DNA of 22,308 nucleotides from CAZYXZ01 sp964651395 (GCA_964651395.1 CAZYXZ010000055.1:1-22308), one strand, 5' to 3'. Counted from the first letter of the stretch, positions 14,416-20,919 are shown. Numbers and translations are program-made. The notes: generated from the sequence alone by a model not told the origin.

Positions 14416-16878
14416 TCAGCCGAGGTAGGCGATGGTGACCTTGCCGTGGCCGCTGCTGTTGACGGCGTCGATGTAAACGGCGCCCGCAGGTCCATGGCTG
14501 GCGCCACCCCCGCCTCCTCCACCGTTGTCGACCGCTGAGCAGCCACCGCCGCCGCCGCCGGTCCACCCGCCACCGCCACCGCCGCCCGCGGCGGCCTGCG
14601 AGTCCTTCGTCGGATTGCCGAGATAGCCACCGCTCCCGCCGGCCAGCGCGTTGCCGGCCGCGCCCGGACCGCACCCGCCACCTTGGGCACCGGCGAACCC
14701 GGGCGCGACCTGCGATCCCCCGCCGCCACCGAATCCGTTGCCGCCGTCGACGGCCTCCGGGCCACCCCCGCCACCGCCTGCGCCGCCGAACCAACCCGCG
14801 CCACCACCGCCGCCACCTCCCACGACATCGCGGTGCACGGGCCCGTAGGGCGCATGTCGCACGTCCGACGCGCCGCCACCACCACCACCGGCGAACAGGT
14901 TCTTGGACGCGCCGCCCAACCCGCCACCGTTGAATCCGCCCGCCGCATGGTTGCTCGCGCCACAGCTGCCGTGCGCGCCGGCTCCGCCGACCCGGATCTG
15001 GAACACCTGGCCCGGCGCAACCGGCATCGTCACGATCACCTGGCCGCCGTTACCCGGGAGGATCGTCCCGCCCTGCGTCCCGCACCCACCACCACCCTGC
15101 GCGCCGACCACCGTGAAGGTCGCCTGTGTGACGCCCGCCGGCACGGTCCACTCCTGCGCTCCACCCGTATACGAGAAGGAAACCGACTTCGGCACCGCCG
15201 GTTGGTCGTAGGCGATGGACACGTAGCCGTGGCCGGCGCTGTTGACGGCGTCGATGAAGACCGAACCGGCGGGGCCGTGGCTGCTCCCACCCCCGCCACC
15301 GCCTGCGTTGTCCACCGCCGCGCAGCCGCCGCCACCGCCGCCGTTCCATCCGCCGCCACCGCCGCCGCCCGCGGCGGCCTGCGAGTTCTTGGTGGGAATG
15401 CCGAGGAAGCCCCCGTTGCCGCCGGCGGCGAAGGTGCCCCCTTCGCCCGGACCGCACCCACCACCCTGGATCCCGGCTGACCCGCCGGCGACCTGCGTGC
15501 CACCGCCGCCGCCCAGCCCGTTGCCACCGTGATAGCCCTCGGGTTCTGCGCCGCCGCCACCCGCCCCGCCGAACCAGCCGGCGCCGCCGCCACCGCCGCC
15601 CCCGACCACATCCCGGGCCACCGGCCCGTACGGCGCATGTCGCACGTCCGACGCGCCACCACCGCCACCGCCGGCGAACACGTTCTTCGACGCGCCGCCG
15701 GTGCCACCACCGTTGTAGCCGCCCGCCGCATGGTTGCTCGCAGCGCAGTTCCCGGCCTCCCCCGCGCCACCGACCCGCACCTGGTACACCTGGCCCGGCA
15801 CGACCGGCATCGTCACGATCACTTCGCCGCCGTTACCCGGCAGGTTCGTCCCTCCCAGCGTCCCGCACCCACCTCCACCTCGAGCGCCCACCACGGTGAA
15901 CGTCGCCTGCGTCACCCCGGCCGGCACCGTCCACTCCTGCACCCCGCCCGTGTACGAGAACGACACGGACTTCGGGACGACCGGCCCGTCGAAGACGAGG
16001 ACGTCGAGGGCGAGTGCGCCGCCGGCCACCGCCACCGCCGTCGTGAGTGTCCCGACCTTCACCAGGGTCGCGGCCGGCTTGAGCTTCGTCACGTAGAGCG
16101 CGGCCGCGCCGCCCAGCACGAGGCCGCCGCCCAGCAACCCCGCCCAGGGCGCGTCGCTGCCTCCACCGCCGTCCCCTGTGGCGGTCAGGTCGATGAACGG
16201 AGTGCCGTCGTCGCTGCCGGGCGCGTCGGATGGCCCGCCGGTGGCTTGGGGGCCGAGGCTGCCCGGCGTACTGGACGCGGTCGGTGTCCCGGCGGATGCG
16301 CTCGACGCGCCCGCGCTGGGCGAGGTGCCCGGCGGGCTCGACGAGGTCGCCCCCGTCGTGGGTACAGCACTCGGCGAAGTGCTCGGCGTGGGTGACTTGC
16401 TCGGTGTCTTGCTCGCTGTCTTGCTCGGCGTCGGTGAGACCCCCGGCGTGGGTGAGGAGGAGGTGGGACTCGGCGTCGGGCTGGGCGACGGGCAGTTCGT
16501 CACGGTGAATCGCGACTGCGCCTGGGACCCGGATACCGGCATGCCTCCGGACGTGGCGATGAACGCGTAGACGTCGTGCGTCGTGCAGCTGGCTGTGCCC
16601 GGCACTTGCAACGACGTCGACGCCACGCAATTGCCGTCCAGTGGCTGCTGACCCAGCTTCTGCCCGCCCGGCGAGGTGGTCGCGTCCCACCAGAAGTGGA
16701 CGGTGCCGCCTGGGCAGACTCGCTGCGTGTGGTTGGTGTACGTCGCGGTGAAGCTCGAGCTGCGCGGGCCGCTGGACGGCGAGACGCCGAGGGTCGGCGC
16801 TGTCTGCGCCCAGGCGCCGAGCGCGATGGAGACGAGGCCGGCGACCATGGCCATAGTGACGGTCCAGCGACGCGCCAT
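14416..16878 (-). CDS. Membrane-anchored secreted protein with two ALK/LTK-like glycine-rich domains
   Basis: Protein of 820 aa. Order: signal peptide 1-24 (basic start, hydrophobic core, AWA before QT); an Ig-like module about 25-128 with four cysteines (C55, C84, C98, C129); a Ser/Thr/Pro linker 129-225; two hydrophobic segments, about 244-264 and 275-296, joined by KLKPAATLVK; then two tandem glycine-rich domains, 301-561 and 562-820. After signal cleavage, this topology places both ends outside, held by a helical hairpin. Each domain begins VPKSVSFSYTGG, then EWTVPAGVTQATF, poly-Gly runs and GGGGGGASDVR, and has four cysteines at equivalent places. The pattern resembles the bacterial and ALK/LTK Gly-rich family. 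Start: ATG at 16878 with AGGAGG 6 nt upstream. A possible -10, TACGCT, lies at 16904-16899. It ends 3 nt from the convergent sucB stop. Probable surface or matrix role; ligand unknown. Confidence 0.85.
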   Translation of the reverse strand: MARRWTVTMAMVAGLVSIALGAWAQTAPTLGVSPSSGPRSSSFTATYTNHTQRVCPGGTVHFWWDATTSPGGQKLGQQPLDGNCVASTSLQVPGTASCTTHDVYAFIATSGGMPVSGSQAQSRFTVTNCPSPSPTPSPTSSSPTPGVSPTPSKTASKTPSKSPTPSTSPSAVPTTGATSSSPPGTSPSAGASSASAGTPTASSTPGSLGPQATGGPSDAPGSDDGTPFIDLTATGDGGGGSDAPWAGLLGGGLVLGGAAALYVTKLKPAATLVKVGTLTTAVAVAGGALALDVLVFDGPVVPKSVSFSYTGGVQEWTVPAGVTQATFTVVGARGGGGCGTLGGTNLPGNGGEVIVTMPVVPGQVYQVRVGGAGEAGNCAASNHAAGGYNGGGTGGASKNVFAGGGGGGASDVRHAPYGPVARDVVGGGGGGGAGWFGGAGGGGAEPEGYHGGNGLGGGGGTQVAGGSAGIQGGGCGPGEGGTFAAGGNGGFLGIPTKNSQAAAGGGGGGGWNGGGGGGCAAVDNAGGGGGGSSHGPAGSVFIDAVNSAGHGYVSIAYDQPAVPKSVSFSYTGGAQEWTVPAGVTQATFTVVGAQGGGGCGTQGGTILPGNGGQVIVTMPVAPGQVFQIRVGGAGAHGSCGASNHAAGGFNGGGLGGASKNLFAGGGGGGASDVRHAPYGPVHRDVVGGGGGGGAGWFGGAGGGGGGPEAVDGGNGFGGGGGSQVAPGFAGAQGGGCGPGAAGNALAGGSGGYLGNPTKDSQAAAGGGGGGGWTGGGGGGCSAVDNGGGGGGGASHGPAGAVYIDAVNSSGHGKVTIAYLG
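14419..15978 (-). repeat. Two tandem glycine-rich domain repeats within the coding sequence
   Basis: Unit 1 covers 15978-15196 (261 residues) and unit 2 covers 15195-14419 (259 residues). They align without internal gaps, with about 213 of 257 residues identical by hand count. The DNA is full of CCGCCACC-type runs (GGTGGCGG on the coding strand), prone to slippage and assembly error. Confidence 0.9.
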
Positions 16879-16913
16879 CCCGCGCCTCCTCGAGGCCGAG
16901 CGTAGTCCCGACA

Positions 16914-16940
16914 TCGAGGCGGACCTAGGCCTCGACACAG
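16914..16940 (+). repeat. Imperfect direct repeat, copy 2 (sucB 3'-end remnant)
   Basis: Non-coding copy of the sucB tail lying between the glycine-rich gene and the methyltransferase, in the same orientation as sucB. It reads EADLGLD in frame but has no stop where sucB ends. It also forms a 7-bp hairpin (16914-16920 with 16929-16935), which may help end transcription of the methyltransferase, whose stop is 14 nt away. Confidence 0.5.
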
Positions 16941-16948
16941 CCGGTCGG

Positions 16949-17791
16949 CTAGGTCTTGGGTCCGAAGCCGGCGCGGGCGACGACGTCCGGGGCGTCGAGC
17001 AGGACCACGCCGACCATCATGTTTCCGGCGCGAGGCAGCAGCACGCGCAGCGCGCCGTAGCCGAGCTTTGCCATGCGCAGCCGGCGATCCTCGGGGAAGC
17101 GCCAGACGAGCTTGGCCATCGCCGCGTTGTGGTCCCAGAGACGCAGCGCACGGACGTGATGCGGTCCGTCCAGCAGGTAGCTGCGGGCGACCTGTTCGAG
17201 GATCGCCTGGTTCCAGCGGAAGACGAAGTTCACGTCCTCGTCCTCGCGTTCCCAGCGGGTGCCGATCAGCCGTCCCACGAGGCCGACATGCGGCTCGATC
17301 ACGACGACCGCGCGGCGCGCGACCCGCAGCATCTCGGTGAACCCGAGGGCGGGTCGCGGCAGGTGGTGCAACCCGTCCTGCACGAGCACGAGGTCGACGC
17401 TCCGATCAGGCAGGTCCATCGCCTCGGTGTTGAGCAGGCGCGTCTTGAGCCGCGGGTCGAACTCGTTGCACAGCGCCAGGGAGTTCGCCGAGAAGTCGGC
17501 GACCGTGACGTCCGTGAAGCCCTGGTTGGCGAGGAACGTCCCCTCGCCGCCGACCCCGGCGCACACGGTCATGGCCGACCAGGACCGGACCTCCGATGCG
17601 GGCAGCAGCGTCGTCTGCTCGAGGTAGCGCAATGCCACGTGCAGCCGGCGGTCGCGCAGATACCGGGTCAGCGGGTCGGCGGTGTAGTGGAAGCCCCACT
17701 GGGACTTCTCGGCCTTCGCGAAGCCGGCTTCGAACCGCTCACGCTGACGAGCCACGTTGTCGGGCCGGCGCTCGTCGCCCCCTTCCGGCAT
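16949..17791 (-). CDS. Class I SAM-dependent methyltransferase
   Basis: Protein of 280 aa with a Rossmann methyltransferase core: motif I VCAGVGGEG (76-84), the acidic residue ending the next strand at D99 (VADFS), and DLVLVQDGLHHLP (133-145), followed by the LRVARRAVVVIEP strand. The first 75 residues (GFHYTADPLTRYLRDRR) are an extra helical region. The C-terminus is basic and hydrophobic (ALRVLLPRAGNMMVGVVLL). There is no signal peptide, so it is cytosolic or membrane-associated. The substrate is not deducible. Start: ATG at 17791. TAGACT on the minus strand (17804-17799) is 7 nt upstream and there is no Shine-Dalgarno, so the mRNA is probably leaderless. It is divergent from lipB; the glycine-rich gene follows after 70 nt on the same strand. 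Confidence 0.87.
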   Translation of the reverse strand: MPEGGDERRPDNVARQRERFEAGFAKAEKSQWGFHYTADPLTRYLRDRRLHVALRYLEQTTLLPASEVRSWSAMTVCAGVGGEGTFLANQGFTDVTVADFSANSLALCNEFDPRLKTRLLNTEAMDLPDRSVDLVLVQDGLHHLPRPALGFTEMLRVARRAVVVIEPHVGLVGRLIGTRWEREDEDVNFVFRWNQAILEQVARSYLLDGPHHVRALRLWDHNAAMAKLVWRFPEDRRLRMAKLGYGALRVLLPRAGNMMVGVVLLDAPDVVARAGFGPKT

Positions 17792-17794
17792 GGC

Positions 17795-17822
17795 CGCGAG
17801 TCTAGGGCCGCCTAGACTCGCG
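17795..17822. promoter_or_regulatory. Symmetrical bidirectional promoter between methyltransferase gene and lipB
   Basis: CGCGAGTCTAGG (17795-17806) is the exact reverse complement of CCTAGACTCGCG (17811-17822), separated by GCCG. Each arm holds TAGACT: plus strand at 17813-17818, minus strand at 17804-17799. Each box ends exactly 7 nt before a start codon (lipB GTG 17826; methyltransferase ATG 17791). Neither gene has a Shine-Dalgarno, so both are predicted to be leaderless from a shared palindrome. A dimeric repressor site is an alternative or additional reading. Confidence 0.7.
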
Positions 17823-17825
17823 AGT

Positions 17826-18452
17826 GTGGCCGGCCTGAGGTTTCTTCGCTGCGGTCTCGTGCCGTACGACGAGGCGTGGGCGCTCCAGCGCACGTTGCAT
17901 GCCCAGCGCGTCGCGGGCGAGGTCGGCGACACGTGCCTGCTGCTCGAGCACCCGAGCGTCTACACCGCCGGCAAGCGCACCGAGGACGACGAGCGCCCTG
18001 ACGCCGGCATCCCGGTGGTCGACGTGGACCGCGGCGGCAAGATCACCTGGCACGGCCCCGGCCAGCTCGTCGGCTACCCCATCGTCTCGCTGGAGCCGGC
18101 CGTCGACGTCGTCGCGCATGTACGCCGGGTCGAGGAGGCGCTCATCCGCGTGTGCGCCGAGTTCGGCGTCACCGCCGACCGAGTCGACGGCCGCAGCGGC
18201 GTATGGGTGGAGAACGGCGCCAGCAAGATCGCTGCCATCGGGATCCGGGTCGCCCGCGGGGTCGCCATGCACGGCTTCGCGATCAACGCCGACCCCGACC
18301 TCACGGCGTACGACGCGATCGTGCCGTGCGGCATCCGCGACGCCGGCGTTACGAGCCTGTCCGTCGTCACCGGCCGGCACGTCACGGTCGACGACGTCAT
18401 CCCCGTCGTCGAGAGGCACCTCGAGGCGCTGCTCGGAGTCGGCGTTGGTTGA
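17826..18452 (+). CDS. lipB: Lipoyl(octanoyl) transferase LipB
   Basis: LipB moves octanoate from acyl carrier protein to the lipoyl-domain lysine of E2 or H proteins. The 208-aa protein contains LLLEHPSVYTAGKR, GGKITWHGPGQLVGYPI, the catalytic lysine K134 in GASKIAAIGIRV and the catalytic cysteine C168 in AIVPCGIRDAGVTSLS. The GTG at 17826 is chosen because TAGACT lies 7 nt upstream and the protein then starts just before the conserved RFLRCGLVPYDEAW; the frame is open further back, but into the methyltransferase gene. The end overlaps the likely lipA TTG start by 8 bases. Complete, and adjacent to its pathway partner. Confidence 0.95.
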   Translation: MAGLRFLRCGLVPYDEAWALQRTLHAQRVAGEVGDTCLLLEHPSVYTAGKRTEDDERPDAGIPVVDVDRGGKITWHGPGQLVGYPIVSLEPAVDVVAHVRRVEEALIRVCAEFGVTADRVDGRSGVWVENGASKIAAIGIRVARGVAMHGFAINADPDLTAYDAIVPCGIRDAGVTSLSVVTGRHVTVDDVIPVVERHLEALLGVGVG

Positions 18453-19383
18453 CGTCGGCGGGCGGAGGATGCTGCGGCTCGAGGTCCGCAACGCGGCGAC
18501 CCCGATCGAGCGCAAGCCCACCTGGCTCAAGGTGCGGGCCACGATGGGCCCGGAGTACACCGCGATCCGCAAGCTGGTCGAGGACGAGGGCCTGCACACC
18601 GTCTGCCAGGAGGCCGGCTGCCCCAACATCTACGAGTGCTGGGAGGACCGCGAGGCGACCTTCCTCATCGGCGGCGACCAGTGCACGCGCCGCTGCGACT
18701 TCTGCCAGATCGACACCGGCAAGCCCGACCCGCTCGACCGCGACGAGCCGCGCCGGGTCGCGGAGTCGGTCCGCACGATGCAGCTGCGCTACGCGACGGT
18801 GACCGGCGTCGCTCGCGACGACCTCGACGACGGCGGCGCCTGGCTGTACGCCGAGACGGTGCGCCAGATCCACGAGCTCAACCCGGACTGCGGGGTCGAG
18901 CTGCTGATCCCCGACTTCCGCGGCGAGCCCGACCTCCTCGCGACGGTGTTCGACTCGTCACCGCAGGTGCTCGCGCACAACGTGGAGACCGTGCCGCGGA
19001 TCTTCAAGCAGATCCGCCCCGCCTTCACCTACGAGCGCTCGCTCGACGTCCTTCGCGCCGCCCGCGCTCACCTCGGGCCCGAGCACTGCACGAAGTCCAA
19101 CCTGATCCTCGGGCTGGGTGAGACCCGCGAGGAGGTCAGCATCGCGCTCCGTGACCTCCGCGACGCGGACTGTGAGCTGGTCACCATCACGCAGTACCTG
19201 CGCCCCACGCCCCGCCACCACCCGGTGGTCCGCTACCTGGAGCCGGCCGAGTTCGACGACCTGCGGGACGAGGCCGTGGAGCTGGGATTCCTGGGCGTGC
19301 AGAGCGGCCCGCTGGTGAGGTCGTCGTACCGGGCCGGCCGCATGCACCGCGAGGCCGTCGAAAATCGCCCGGCGGGCGTTTAG
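18445..19383 (+). CDS. lipA: Lipoyl synthase LipA (radical SAM)
   Basis: LipA inserts two sulfurs into the octanoyl group, producing lipoyl. In the 312-aa protein, the auxiliary cluster cysteines are C54, C59 and C65 (CQEAGCPNIYEC), and the radical SAM CxxxCxxC is C80, C84, C87 (CTRRCDFC). The conserved C-terminal RSSYRAGR is present. Start choice: TTG at 18445 has GGAG (18435-18438) at 6 nt and gives about the same N-terminal length as the M. tuberculosis protein as I recall it. The ATG at 18469 (304 aa) is the alternative, but its GGAGG directly touches the start codon, which is too close. It is translationally coupled to lipB. Confidence 0.95.
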   Translation: MVDVGGRRMLRLEVRNAATPIERKPTWLKVRATMGPEYTAIRKLVEDEGLHTVCQEAGCPNIYECWEDREATFLIGGDQCTRRCDFCQIDTGKPDPLDRDEPRRVAESVRTMQLRYATVTGVARDDLDDGGAWLYAETVRQIHELNPDCGVELLIPDFRGEPDLLATVFDSSPQVLAHNVETVPRIFKQIRPAFTYERSLDVLRAARAHLGPEHCTKSNLILGLGETREEVSIALRDLRDADCELVTITQYLRPTPRHHPVVRYLEPAEFDDLRDEAVELGFLGVQSGPLVRSSYRAGRMHREAVENRPAGV

Positions 19384-19463
19384 CCCCGCCCAGCCAGGGG
19401 AGAACTGCTCACTTCCCGACCGATCGGGCGGTCACCCGAAGCGAACGAGAACTTCTCAGGCGA

Positions 19464-19490
19464 GTAACACCGGGGACATTCACCGGACAT
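19464..19490 (+). promoter_or_regulatory. GlnR-like operator upstream of the 67-aa gene (tentative)
   Basis: GTAAC-N6-GACAT-N6-GACAT at 19464-19490, boxes 11 bp apart. Laid beside the glnA operator (20872), 21 of the first 27 bases match in register, including the 10-mer CACCGGACAT. GTCAC (19431-19435) lies three further 11-bp steps upstream. The binding protein is inferred; GlnR and MtrA have related boxes. TACCTG at 19509-19514 is a possible -10. The rest of the 19384-19542 gap holds only weak inverted repeats (CCCGA/TCGGG at 19415-19428), a possible lipA terminator. Confidence 0.45.
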
Positions 19491-19542
19491 CTCGGGGGGG
19501 CATCGTCGTACCTGAGAGCTTCGTCAGCAGGGGAGGTATCGA

Positions 19543-19746
19543 ATGCCCAGTCCGATTCAGATCGCCGGCCGCAGCATCGAGGCAGCCCGCTCCGTGTCCC
19601 TCTACCTCTGGCCGCACGGCGGCCAGTCCACCGCCCGCGCCAACGCCTACCACGCGATCGTGGACGACCGGCTCCGCGCCCGCCAGCGCGCCGAGGCGGA
19701 GAACGCCGTACGGCGGGCGCAGTACCCGCTCCGCGTGGCCCGCTAG
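19543..19746 (+). CDS. Small arginine-rich hypothetical protein, 67 aa
   Basis: Unrecognised protein of 67 aa with 11 arginines, no lysine and 5 acidic residues, so strongly basic. The sequence begins MPSPIQIAGRSIEAARS, has a short hydrophobic middle (VSLYLWPHGG) and ends in a helical-looking charged stretch (DDRLRARQRAEAENAVRRAQ). It has no signal peptide, Cys or metal motif. The ATG at 19543 has GGGAGG (19531-19536) at 6 nt spacing, which supports real translation. Its TAG overlaps the stop of the convergent TauE gene within CTAG (19743-19746). An operator resembling that of glnA lies 53 nt upstream of the start, hinting at nitrogen-linked expression. No function is assigned. Confidence 0.7.
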   Translation: MPSPIQIAGRSIEAARSVSLYLWPHGGQSTARANAYHAIVDDRLRARQRAEAENAVRRAQYPLRVAR

Positions 19747-20108
19747 GACTTCATCACCGTCAGGCGCACCGCAGCGAGCACGAGCAGGACCGCAAAGGCG
19801 CGGCGCAGGACCAGGTCCGAGGTGCCCAGGGCGACCCGGGCGCCGACCAGCGAGCCGACGAAGATGCCGGCTCCGATCAACCCCGCCGTCTTGAACTCGA
19901 CGTGACCGGCGCGCGCATACGCGATCACCGAGAGCAACGCCACGGGCAGCACGAGGGCGGCGAGCGACGTGCCGGTCGCCGTCTTCTGGTCCAGGTGCAG
20001 GAAGATCACCATCGCCGGCACCATGACGATGCCGCCGCCGATCCCGAAGAGCCCGGACAGCACCCCCGCCGACAGGCCGATCGCCAGGACCAGCGCCACC
20101 TCCGCCAC
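19743..20108 (-). CDS. Half-size TauE/SafE-type (TSUP) membrane protein
   Basis: Protein of 121 aa with about four hydrophobic segments and the family motif LSGLFGIGGGIVMVPAM near residue 20, followed by TATGTSLAAL. TauE/SafE (DUF81) transporters move sulfite, sulfoacetate or similar anions; full-length members have about 240-270 aa made of two homologous halves. This one is a single half with clean ends, so it could act as a dimer. Start: GTG at 20108 with GGAGGAGGG 3 nt upstream; a possible -10 TAGCCT is at 20140-20135 (minus). I see no second half in any frame nearby. Substrate unknown. Confidence 0.85.
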   Translation of the reverse strand: MAEVALVLAIGLSAGVLSGLFGIGGGIVMVPAMVIFLHLDQKTATGTSLAALVLPVALLSVIAYARAGHVEFKTAGLIGAGIFVGSLVGARVALGTSDLVLRRAFAVLLVLAAVRLTVMKS

Positions 20109-20152
20109 GGACCCTCCTCCACTCGGCCGCGAGCAGGCTAGCGCCGCTCCCC

Positions 20153-20158
20153 TATCCT
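20153..20158 (+). promoter_or_regulatory. -10 box giving a leaderless DUF4191 mRNA
   Basis: TATCCT (TANNNT) ends 7 nt before the ATG at 20166 and no Shine-Dalgarno lies between. This is the same spacing as at lipB, the methyltransferase gene and gcvT, and predicts transcription starting at or next to the A of ATG. Confidence 0.6.
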
Positions 20159-20165
20159 TCTGCGC

Positions 20166-20855
20166 ATGCCGGAGGCCAAGTCAGTAGACAAGCAGGGCAA
20201 GTTCTCCCAGGTCGCCACGCTGTTCAAGCAGACGGCGCGCGACGACAAGTGGTTCCTGCCGATCGTCCTCGGGACGTTCCTGGTCAGCCTCGGCGTGCTC
20301 ATGGGGCTGGCGTTCCTGCTGGACCACCCGATCCTCCTGGGCATCCCGGCGGTGCTCTTCTCGCTGCTCGCCACCCTGGCCATTGCCGGCCGCCGAGCCA
20401 GCGCAGCGGCGTTCGGGGGCATCGAGGGGCAGGCCGGGGCGGCCGCGGCCGTGCTCATGTCGATGCGCGGGCACTGGCACGTGACCCCGGTGGTCTCGAT
20501 GACCCGCAACCAGGACTGCGTCCACCGTGTGGTCGGCCGGCCGGGGGTGATCCTCGTGGCCGAGGGGTCCCCCTCCCGCGCCAAGGAGCTGCTCGGGGCC
20601 GAGGCCCGCAAGCTGCGCCGGGTGATCGGCGAGACCCCGCTGTACGACGTCCTGGTCGGCGACGGGGACGGCAAGGTGGCCCTCCGCAAGCTGCAGATGC
20701 ACCTCATGAAGCTGCCGCGGAACATCAAGCCCAAGGAGGTCAACGACCTCGAGGCGCGGCTCAAGGCCATGGGCGGGTCCGGCGTACCGATCCCGAAGGG
20801 ACCGATCCCGGGCATGGGCGCGAACATCAAGCGCCCCCCGCGCAACATGCGCTGA
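20166..20855 (+). CDS. DUF4191 family membrane protein
   Basis: Protein of 229 aa equivalent in position and layout to M. tuberculosis Rv2219, between lipA and glnA (recalled). A basic N-terminus containing FSQVATLFKQTARDDKWFLP leads into two membrane helices, about 29-52 and 55-74. A soluble domain follows, with RGHWHVTPVVSMTRNQDCVHRVVGRPGVILVAEG, and a basic Pro/Gly-rich tail (PKGPIPGMGANIKRPPRNMR). Its function is unknown; constant adjacency to lipA and glnA is known but unexplained. Start: ATG at 20166 with a -10 box at 7 nt and no Shine-Dalgarno. glnA follows after 130 nt with its own promoter. Confidence 0.88.
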   Translation: MPEAKSVDKQGKFSQVATLFKQTARDDKWFLPIVLGTFLVSLGVLMGLAFLLDHPILLGIPAVLFSLLATLAIAGRRASAAAFGGIEGQAGAAAAVLMSMRGHWHVTPVVSMTRNQDCVHRVVGRPGVILVAEGSPSRAKELLGAEARKLRRVIGETPLYDVLVGDGDGKVALRKLQMHLMKLPRNIKPKEVNDLEARLKAMGGSGVPIPKGPIPGMGANIKRPPRNMR

Positions 20856-20871
20856 CAGCAGCCACGGAGAC

Positions 20872-20909
20872 GTAACGTCGGCGAAACACACCGGACATGC
20901 CCGGGTTAC
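20872..20909 (+). promoter_or_regulatory. GlnR-type operator of glnA
   Basis: GTAAC-N6-GAAAC-N6-GACAT-N6-GTTAC at 20872-20909: four 5-bp boxes in exact 11-bp register. The first pair matches the actinobacterial GlnR consensus gTnAC-n6-GaAAc fully; the second pair is degenerate. It ends 10 nt before the likely -10, where an activator would touch RNA polymerase. GlnR activates glnA under nitrogen limitation in streptomycetes and mycobacteria. Confidence 0.8.
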
Positions 20910-20919
20910 GGCTCCGCGC

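Noticed and set aside
14513..15700. CCGCCACC runs as a simple-sequence or CRISPR-like repeat
   Set aside because: No regular repeat-spacer spacing; the runs are poly-glycine codons of the coding repeats.
14651..15770. Proline-rich plus-strand open frames opposite the glycine-rich gene
   Set aside because: Gly codons read backwards give Pro and Ala; these are shadows of the repeats without start signals.
19415..19433. Inverted repeats after lipA as a terminator
   Set aside because: Only 5-bp stems (CCCGA/TCGGG or GACCG/CGGTC) and no U-tract; too weak to call as a feature.
19448..19458. Palindrome GAGAACTTCTC as an SOS or stress box
   Set aside because: It does not match the actinobacterial LexA box, and it occurs once beside a stronger 11-bp-register pattern.
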